Assembly: GCF_007677725.1 (NCBI RefSeq) | Contig: NZ_VEDF01000006.1 | Span: 285,063-346,976 of the forward strand | Origin: Pseudomonas sp. URMO17WK12:I11 | Lineage (GTDB): Bacteria > Pseudomonadota > Gammaproteobacteria > Pseudomonadales > Pseudomonadaceae | Reading direction: 5' to 3' | Length of the DNA stretch: 61,914 bases | In this document: piece after piece, positions 55,643 to 61,914 of the stretch | How positions within the stretch are numbered: position 1 is the stretch's first letter | How the letters are laid out: each line of letters opens with the position of its first letter | Notes under the pieces: generated by a model | What the model saw: the letters and a program-made list of their open reading frames with translations, nothing else | Database searches by the model: none | Told to the model about the DNA's origin: nothing | Made by a program: the position numbers and the translations under genes

Positions 55643-58600
55643 TCAGGCGAGCCGCTCCAGGCAATGCTCGATCAACAACTCCAGCTCAGCACGGTAGTCG
55701 TCCATCAGCCCTTGCACGGTCTCGGGACGGTAGCGGCGTGTGCTGTAGACACAACGCAGCGCCAGGCAGCCGTCATAGACCTGACCGATGATCTCGAGCC
55801 AGTTGCCCAGCCGTGCCACCGGGCTGTAGCAATCGCCGGTGCCTTCGGCAGCCGGCACCAGCAGCGCCTGCTCGTCGAAGCTCTGGTCGAATTGCCCCAG
55901 GTAGTTGAAGGTGATCCGCGCCTGGGGCAGGCGCGCCAGGCGCTCGCCCAGCGCAGGCGGCCCGAGGTAGCGCAGTACGCCATAACCGATGCCCTTGTCC
56001 GGCACCGCTTGCAGTTGACCCTGGATGGCCAGGATCGAGCTGCCGATGTCCTGCTCCGGCTGCAGGCGTACCGGGAACATGCTGGTGAACCAACCCAGGG
56101 TGCGCGACAGGTCGAGGTTTTCGAACAGGTCTTCGCGGCCATGGCCTTCCAGTTGCACCAATACCGAATCCTGCTCGCTCCAACGGCACAGCACCCGGCC
56201 CAGGGCGGTCAGCAACAGGTCGTTGATCTGCGTGCCATAGGCGGCCGGCGCTTCCTTCAGCAGGCGGCTGGTCGGGCTGCTGTCGAGCACCACACGAGCC
56301 ACCGCCTGCTCGCTTACCTGGTTGCGGCCACGCGGGTTGTCGCAGGGCAAATCCTGCCCCGGACACTCCAGTTGCTGCAGCCACCAGGCGCTTTGCTCGG
56401 CCGCGATCCGCTCGGCATCCGCTGCCAGACGCTCGACCCAGGCCCGGTAGCTGCTACTGCGCAGCGGCAGGGTGGGCTGCTGGCCCTGGCTACAGGCTTC
56501 ATAAGCGCTGCGCAGGTCCTCGAGCAGCACCCGCCACGACACCGCATCCACCACCAAATGGTGAATCACCAGCAGCAGGCGTGCCTCTCCATCGGCCATG
56601 GTCACGTGCATGGCCCGCCACATCGGGCCGTCGGCCAGGTTCAGGCTGCGTTGCGCCTGGTTGGTCAGCTGCTCCAGCGCCTCGGCGTCGGCAGCAGCAC
56701 GGCGCCACAACTGCGGGGCCTCGGCGTCCTCGGGCAGGTAATGCTGCAGCCAGCGGCCGCTGTCACGGCTGAAACGCAAGCGCAGCGAGTCATGATGGCA
56801 CTGGATCACCCCCAGCGCCTGTTCCAGCGCATCAAGGTCCAGCGCGCCACGTGCCTTGAGCATCAGCGCCTGGTTGAAGTGCTGCGGCTCGCGCATGTCC
56901 TCGGCGAACAGCCACTCCTGAATCGGCAGCAGGCGGAATGCGCCTTCTACCGCCACCAGGCTGCCGTCCTCGAGCGCATCACCGAGCGTTTCGACCGGTC
57001 GCTCGCAAATCCCAGCGATGGTCTGGTAGCGCAACAGGTCGCGCAGTTTCAGGTCAAGCGCCAGGCCAGGGTGGTTCTTCACCTTCGATACCACTTGCAG
57101 ACTGAGAATCGAGTCACCGCCGAGCTCGAAGAAGTTGTCTTCGATGCCGACCTGCTCGACCTGCAGCACCTGGGCCCAGACCTGTGCCAGCAACTGCTCT
57201 TGCTCGTTGCGCGGCGCCACATAGGCGTGCTGCTGGACGTTCGGTTCCGGCAGCGCCTTGCGATCCAGCTTGCCGTTGGGCGTGACCGGGAACGCAGACA
57301 GCACCAGCACCTGCATGGGCACCATCCAGTCCGGCAGGCTGGCGCGCAAGGCCATCTTCAGGCTGTCCCCCGACAGGGCCGGGTCACCTACCACATACCC
57401 CACCAACTGCTTGCCCGAGGCGCCGTCTCGGGCGACCACCAGGGCATCCTCGACCGCCGGCTGACGGCGCAACGCCGCTTCGACTTCGCCCAGCTCGATA
57501 CGAAAACCGCGGATCTTCACTTGCTGGTCGATACGCCCCAGGTAATCGAGGATGCCATCCTCGCGCAGGCGCACCAGGTCGCCAGTACGGTACAGCCGCG
57601 CGCCGGGGGCGCCGAACGGATCGGCGACGAAGCGTTCGGCACTCTGCCCAGGACGGTTCTGATAGCCTCGGGCGAGCCCCTCGCCGCCAATGTACAGTTC
57701 ACCGGCAAAGCCCACCGGCAAGGGGTTGAGCTGCTCGTCCAGGACATGCAGGCTACGCTCGCCCACGGCACGGCCGATGGGCGCGTAGTCGGCGCCACAG
57801 CGGTCGTCGTCCGCTGCTTTCCACAACAACGGCGTGACCACCGTTTCGGTAGGGCCATAGCCATTGGTGAAGTGGCGCGGACGCAGCGCCGCCCTGACCT
57901 GCTCGAAGCTGCGCTCAGGTACCGCATCGCCGCCGAAGCAGTAAATGCGCACAGGCGGCGGTGGCATTGCGCTGCCTTCGACGAATTCGGCCATCTGCTT
58001 GAGGTAGGCCGGTGGGAAACAGGCGATGTCGATACGCTGCTCGTGCAGCGCCCGGCAGGTCTGCTCAGGGGTCCACAAGCTGCCATCGCGAATCACCAGC
58101 GTGCCACCGACCATCAGGGTGGTCAGCCAGCGTTCGTGGGCGCCGTCGAAGGCGAACGACATGAAGTGCAGCTCACGCACACCGGGCTGCATCTCGTACA
58201 ACTCGGCGATTGCCTGGCAGTGCATGCTCAGCGGGCCTTGCGGTACCGCTACGCCTTTCGGCCGGCCGGTGGAGCCGGAGGTATAGACCAGGTAGGCCAG
58301 GTTGCCTGGCCGGGCCTGGGACAGCGGTGCGGTATCCGGCCATTGCTGCGGGTCTGCATCGTCGAGCAGCACCCGTTGCAGGGTCGCCGCCGCCGGCACC
58401 CGCGCCTGCAGTGCCTGCTCGGTAATCAGCAAGGCCATGCCCGAGTCCTCGACCATATAGGCCAGGCGTTCGGCCGGGTAGTCGATATCCAGCGGCACAT
58501 ACGCAGCGCCTGTCTTCATCACCGCCAGCAAGGCCACCACGGTTTGCACAGAGCGCTCCAGGGCGACGCCGACGATCACCTCGGGGCCGGCGCCCAGGGC

Positions 58601-61600
58601 TTGCAGGCGGTTGGCCAGGCGGTTGGCCGAGCGCTCCAGTTGCAGATAGTCCAGCTGCTGACCTGCGCATTGCACCGCCAGTGCCTGTGGGCGCTGCTCG
58701 GCATGGCGCGCGATCAGTTCGACCAACGGCTGCACCTGCCAGGCGTCGCCGGGCGCTGCACTCCAATCGCGCAGCGCTGCGGATTGCGCCTCTGGCAGGC
58801 GCTGCAGGTTGCCCAATGCGACATCCGGGCTGGCCAGCATGTGTTCGAGCAAATGTTCCATCATGGCGCGAATGCCCTGCACCGCCGGCTCGCTGAAGCT
58901 GCCGCGCAGGTACAGGTACTCGATCGACAGCTGCTCGCCCAGGTGCACCGCCAAGTCCATGGGGAAGTTGGTGACATCGTGGTTGGACGACTCACCGAAG
59001 CTCAGCCCGCCGGCAGCGCTGTCACCCAGGCGCTGGTCGATCGGGTAGTTCTCGAAGACGATGATGCTGTCGAACAACGGCTGCCCGCCCTGCCCCGACC
59101 AGCGCTGCACGTCGGCCAACGGCGCATGGGCGTGTTCACGCAGCTCCAGGTTGTCACGTTGCAAAGCCTGCAGCCAGTCCAGCAGTGGCTGCTCAGCGTC
59201 CATGCGGCCGATCACCGGCAGGGTGTTGATGAACAACCCAAGCATGCGCTCGGCCCCTACCAGGGCTTCCGGGCGCCCAGCGACGGTTGCGCCGAAGCAC
59301 GGTGACGCCTGGCCGGTATAACGCTGCAGCAACAGCAGCCAGGCACCCTGCACCAGGGTGTTGGCGGTGATGCGCAGTTCGCGGCAGCGTTGCTGCAGGT
59401 GGGCGGTACGCTCGGCGTCCCAACGGGTATACAGGGCGTGGTGGCCCGGCTCATCGCTGGCATGGCGCGGGTGCACCGCCTGGCTCAGCGAGGTCGGCTC
59501 GTCCAGGCGCTGCAGGCGCTCTTGCCAGAAGCGCTCCAGCGCGCCCTGATCCTGGTGCTGCAGCCAGGCGATGAAGTCGCGGTAGCGGCCCACCTCAGCC
59601 GTGCTGCTGCCTTGGTGATACTGCTCCATCACCTCGCCGAACAGCTGCGAGCTGGACCAGCCGTCCATGAGGATGTGATGGCTGGTCCAGATCAGCTGAT
59701 AGCGCTGCTGCGCCACACGGATCAGCAGCAGCCGTTGCAGTGGCGCGCGTGTCAGGTCGAAGCCCTGGGCGCACTGCGCCTCGGCACGCTCGGCCAGGCG
59801 CTGCGCAGTGACCGTCTCACTGCGCCAGTCGAGCACTTCGAAGTCCAGGCGAGCCTGGCGGTGCACCACCTGCACCGGGCGCGGCAGCCCTTGCCAGTGG
59901 AAGCTGGTGCGCAGGATGTCATGACGGGCCATGGTGCGTTGCCAGGCGGCGGCGAAACGCTGCGGATCAAGGCCCTCGACCGGCAGGCTGACCTGATTGA
60001 CATACAGCGCCGAGCCACCGTCGGAAAGGGTGTGGAACAACATCCCCTCCTGCATCGGCGACAGGGCATACAGGTCTTCGATGTCGTCCACTGCCACCGG
60101 CAAGGCATCGAGCTGCGCCTGGTCGAGGCCGGCCAGCGGGAAGTCGGCCGGCGTCACGCCATGATTGGCCGGATGCCGGCAATGCTCGACCAGTGCCCGC
60201 AGCGCGTGTTCGAATGCGCTCGCCAACGCCTGTACCCGGCGGGTTTCAAAGGTGCAGGTGCTGAATGTCCAACTCAAGCTGAGCTCGCCCTGGTGCACCT
60301 GGCCATCGAGGTTCAGCCAGTTGCCCAGCGGGGCATCGTCATCGATCCCGCTGCCGGCCGACTCATCGGCCAGACGCCAGAGCGCATCGTCTGCCGAACC
60401 TGCATCGAACTGGCCGAGGTAGTTGAAGGTGATGCGCGGTTGCGGCAGCTCAGCCAGGGCTTGCCGGGCAGCCTGAGGACCGAGGTGACGCAGCACGCCG
60501 TAGCCGATGCCTTTGTTCGGCACGTTGCGCAACTGCTCCTTGATGCGCTTGATCGAGGTGCCGATGTCGTCTGCGGGTTGCAGACGCACCGGGTACACGC
60601 TGGTGAACCAGCCCACCGTGCGCGACAGATCGAGGCTGTCGAACAGTTCCTCACGGCCGTGTCCTTCCAGCTGCACCAGCGCCGAGGCCTCGCCGCTCCA
60701 GGCGCACAAGGCCTGCGCCAGGGCCGTGAGCAACAGGTCGTTGACCTGGGTGCGGTACGCCGCCGGCGCTTCCTGCAGCAAGGCGCGGGTCGTTGCCGGG
60801 TCGAAGCGGCTGATCAGGGTGTGGGCATGGCGTTTGGCCTGGCTGCCCTCACGGTGGTCGGCCAGGATGCCCTCGCCGCCCTCGGCGAGCTGGGCTTGCC
60901 AGTAAGTCAGCTCGGCGGCCATTGCCGCTGACCCGGCATGGGCCAGCAACTGCTCGCCCCACGCCTTGTAGGCGCTGGTCTTGGCGGGCAGGCGCAGCGC
61001 TTGGCCGTTACGCAACTGGCGATAGGCGCTTTGCAGGTCGTCGAGCAGAATGCGCCAGGACACCCCGTCGATGACCAGGTGGTGGGCGACCAGCAGCAAA
61101 CGCTGGCTGCCGTCGCAACGCGTGGCCAGCAGCGCACGGCACAGCGGCCCGTGTTGCAGCGACAGGCTGCGCTGAGCCTCGGCAGCCGTCCGTTCAAGGT
61201 CATAGACTTGCACGCATTGCAACTGCACCGCCTGGTCGACGGCGGCGTGGTACTGCACCCAACCCTCGGCATCCTGGCGATAACGCAGGCGCAGGGCATC
61301 GTGGTGCAGGGTCACTTGTTGCAGCGCGGCGCGCAGCAACTCAGCCTCAAGGGCCTCGACAGGTGCCAACACCAAGGCCTGGTTCCAGTGATGGCGGGCT
61401 GGGATGGCAGTTTCGAAGAACAGCCGCTGGATCGGCAGCAACGGCGCCTCGCCGGTCACCGGCCCTTGTTCGACCTGGCTGGTTTCGCTGTAGCCGGCAA
61501 CGCCGGCCAGGCGCTGCAAGGTCTGCTGCTCGAAGACGTCCTTGGGTGTGAAGCGCAGGCCCTGCTGGCGAGCACGGCTGACCAGCTGAATCGAGACGAT

Positions 61601-61914
61601 GGAATCACCGCCCAGTTCGAAGAAATTGTCGTTCAGGCCCACCTGCTCGACCTTGAGCACCTCCTGCCAGATGCCGGCCAGGCGTTGCTCCAGCTCGCTC
61701 TGCGGCGCTACGAACTCGCGCCGCGACTGGCCCAGCTCAGGCTTGGGCAGCGCCTTGCGATCGAGTTTGCCGTTGGGCGACAGCGGCATGCGCTCGAGCA
61801 GCACCCACTGGCTCGGCACCATGTAGTCCGGCAGCAGCGCCGCCAGGTGCGCCTTGACCGCCTCCAGCGTTTCGCCCTGCTCGGCCACCAGATAGGCCAC
61901 CAGGTGCTTGCCAC
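55643..61914 (-). CDS. Pyoverdine non-ribosomal peptide synthetase, 5' end outside window
   Basis: Partial; the visible part is about 2,090 residues, counted from 61900. End of an A domain ([12 protein letters not shown] near 42), T domain (FFELGGDSI at 94), epimerisation domain about 150-600 ([10 protein letters not shown] at 273), C domain from about 604 ([10 protein letters not shown] near 741), A domain about 1058-1560 ([11 protein letters not shown] near 1204), T domain (LGGDS near 1595), and a final E domain ([10 protein letters not shown] near 1780). It ends at EHCLERLA with no thioesterase domain. Two E domains imply two D-residues. Which pvd synthetase (pvdI, pvdJ or pvdD type) cannot be fixed from this part; ending in E argues against a final-module enzyme. 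Confidence 0.93.
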   Translation of the reverse strand, partial: GKHLVAYLVAEQGETLEAVKAHLAALLPDYMVPSQWVLLERMPLSPNGKLDRKALPKPELGQSRREFVAPQSELEQRLAGIWQEVLKVEQVGLNDNFFELGGDSIVSIQLVSRARQQGLRFTPKDVFEQQTLQRLAGVAGYSETSQVEQGPVTGEAPLLPIQRLFFETAIPARHHWNQALVLAPVEALEAELLRAALQQVTLHHDALRLRYRQDAEGWVQYHAAVDQAVQLQCVQVYDLERTAAEAQRSLSLQHGPLCRALLATRCDGSQRLLLVAHHLVIDGVSWRILLDDLQSAYRQLRNGQALRLPAKTSAYKAWGEQLLAHAGSAAMAAELTYWQAQLAEGGEGILADHREGSQAKRHAHTLISRFDPATTRALLQEAPAAYRTQVNDLLLTALAQALCAWSGEASALVQLEGHGREELFDSLDLSRTVGWFTSVYPVRLQPADDIGTSIKRIKEQLRNVPNKGIGYGVLRHLGPQAARQALAELPQPRITFNYLGQFDAGSADDALWRLADESAGSGIDDDAPLGNWLNLDGQVHQGELSLSWTFSTCTFETRRVQALASAFEHALRALVEHCRHPANHGVTPADFPLAGLDQAQLDALPVAVDDIEDLYALSPMQEGMLFHTLSDGGSALYVNQVSLPVEGLDPQRFAAAWQRTMARHDILRTSFHWQGLPRPVQVVHRQARLDFEVLDWRSETVTAQRLAERAEAQCAQGFDLTRAPLQRLLLIRVAQQRYQLIWTSHHILMDGWSSSQLFGEVMEQYHQGSSTAEVGRYRDFIAWLQHQDQGALERFWQERLQRLDEPTSLSQAVHPRHASDEPGHHALYTRWDAERTAHLQQRCRELRITANTLVQGAWLLLLQRYTGQASPCFGATVAGRPEALVGAERMLGLFINTLPVIGRMDAEQPLLDWLQALQRDNLELREHAHAPLADVQRWSGQGGQPLFDSIIVFENYPIDQRLGDSAAGGLSFGESSNHDVTNFPMDLAVHLGEQLSIEYLYLRGSFSEPAVQGIRAMMEHLLEHMLASPDVALGNLQRLPEAQSAALRDWSAAPGDAWQVQPLVELIARHAEQRPQALAVQCAGQQLDYLQLERSANRLANRLQALGAGPEVIVGVALERSVQTVVALLAVMKTGAAYVPLDIDYPAERLAYMVEDSGMALLITEQALQARVPAAATLQRVLLDDADPQQWPDTAPLSQARPGNLAYLVYTSGSTGRPKGVAVPQGPLSMHCQAIAELYEMQPGVRELHFMSFAFDGAHERWLTTLMVGGTLVIRDGSLWTPEQTCRALHEQRIDIACFPPAYLKQMAEFVEGSAMPPPPVRIYCFGGDAVPERSFEQVRAALRPRHFTNGYGPTETVVTPLLWKAADDDRCGADYAPIGRAVGERSLHVLDEQLNPLPVGFAGELYIGGEGLARGYQNRPGQSAERFVADPFGAPGARLYRTGDLVRLREDGILDYLGRIDQQVKIRGFRIELGEVEAALRRQPAVEDALVVARDGASGKQLVGYVVGDPALSGDSLKMALRASLPDWMVPMQVLVLSAFPVTPNGKLDRKALPEPNVQQHAYVAPRNEQEQLLAQVWAQVLQVEQVGIEDNFFELGGDSILSLQVVSKVKNHPGLALDLKLRDLLRYQTIAGICERPVETLGDALEDGSLVAVEGAFRLLPIQEWLFAEDMREPQHFNQALMLKARGALDLDALEQALGVIQCHHDSLRLRFSRDSGRWLQHYLPEDAEAPQLWRRAAADAEALEQLTNQAQRSLNLADGPMWRAMHVTMADGEARLLLVIHHLVVDAVSWRVLLEDLRSAYEACSQGQQPTLPLRSSSYRAWVERLAADAERIAAEQSAWWLQQLECPGQDLPCDNPRGRNQVSEQAVARVVLDSSPTSRLLKEAPAAYGTQINDLLLTALGRVLCRWSEQDSVLVQLEGHGREDLFENLDLSRTLGWFTSMFPVRLQPEQDIGSSILAIQGQLQAVPDKGIGYGVLRYLGPPALGERLARLPQARITFNYLGQFDQSFDEQALLVPAAEGTGDCYSPVARLGNWLEIIGQVYDGCLALRCVYSTRRYRPETVQGLMDDYRAELELLIEHCLERLA

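Noticed and set aside
54605..59305. Very long plus-strand open frame (about 1,566 codons) opposite the hydrolase and NRPS
   Set aside because: It is a shadow of high-GC third-position bias; its translation is Gln/Arg/His/Ala-rich without domains, while the minus strand encodes clear NRPS motifs.

Overview
This window is a high-GC fluorescent Pseudomonas chromosome segment, most like the P. putida / P. entomophila group. The evidence is the gene order flgL-to-flgB, cheR, cheV, flgA, flgM, flgN, flgZ, the bkdR / bkdA1-A2-B-lpdV locus, and a pyoverdine locus (pvdP, pvdMNO, pvdE, fpvA, NRPS). No rRNA, tRNA or CRISPR array was seen.

Region 1 (1-20.9 kb) is the flagellar rod, hook and ring block. 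A large multidomain glycosyltransferase, probably for flagellin glycosylation, lies beside flgL. flgBCDE and flgFGHIJKL run leftwards as two operons, each behind a readable sigma-54 promoter and separated by a terminator. A small secreted-type ORF is coupled to flgE. cheV-cheR runs left and flgA runs right from a 78-bp gap that holds overlapping sigma-28-like and sigma-54-like promoters. flgM has a perfect sigma-28 box and is followed by flgN and the PilZ brake flgZ.

Region 2 (21-35.4 kb) holds an MFS transporter, a glutamine-synthetase-family enzyme, bkdR diverging from the branched-chain keto acid dehydrogenase operon, and an Fe(II)/2OG dioxygenase-TylF methyltransferase pair behind a sigma-28-like promoter. 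Two GGDEF proteins and a secreted endonuclease I follow. The sigma-28-like site ties the modification pair to the flagellar regulon and is the most interesting regulatory lead.

Region 3 (35.4-44.5 kb) is a polymorphic-toxin locus. It contains a PAAR-Rhs protein with an AHH-type nuclease tip, broken by one frameshift and one stop codon, then its candidate immunity gene. Downstream lie three displaced Rhs C-terminal fragments, a decayed second AHH tip, two further AT-rich immunity-type genes and an IS5-like remnant. It reads as a record of successive tip replacements with immunity genes retained.

Region 4 (44.7-61.9 kb) is the pyoverdine locus. pvdP and pvdMNO diverge from back-to-back PvdS boxes. 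pvdE has its own PvdS box and probably reads into fpvA. A REP cluster separates fpvA from a convergent alpha/beta hydrolase and an NRPS running off the right edge. The visible NRPS order is (A)-T-E-C-A-T-E and it ends without a thioesterase domain. The NRPS builds the peptide, PvdE exports it, PvdM/N/O/P mature it in the periplasm, and FpvA takes up and senses the iron complex.
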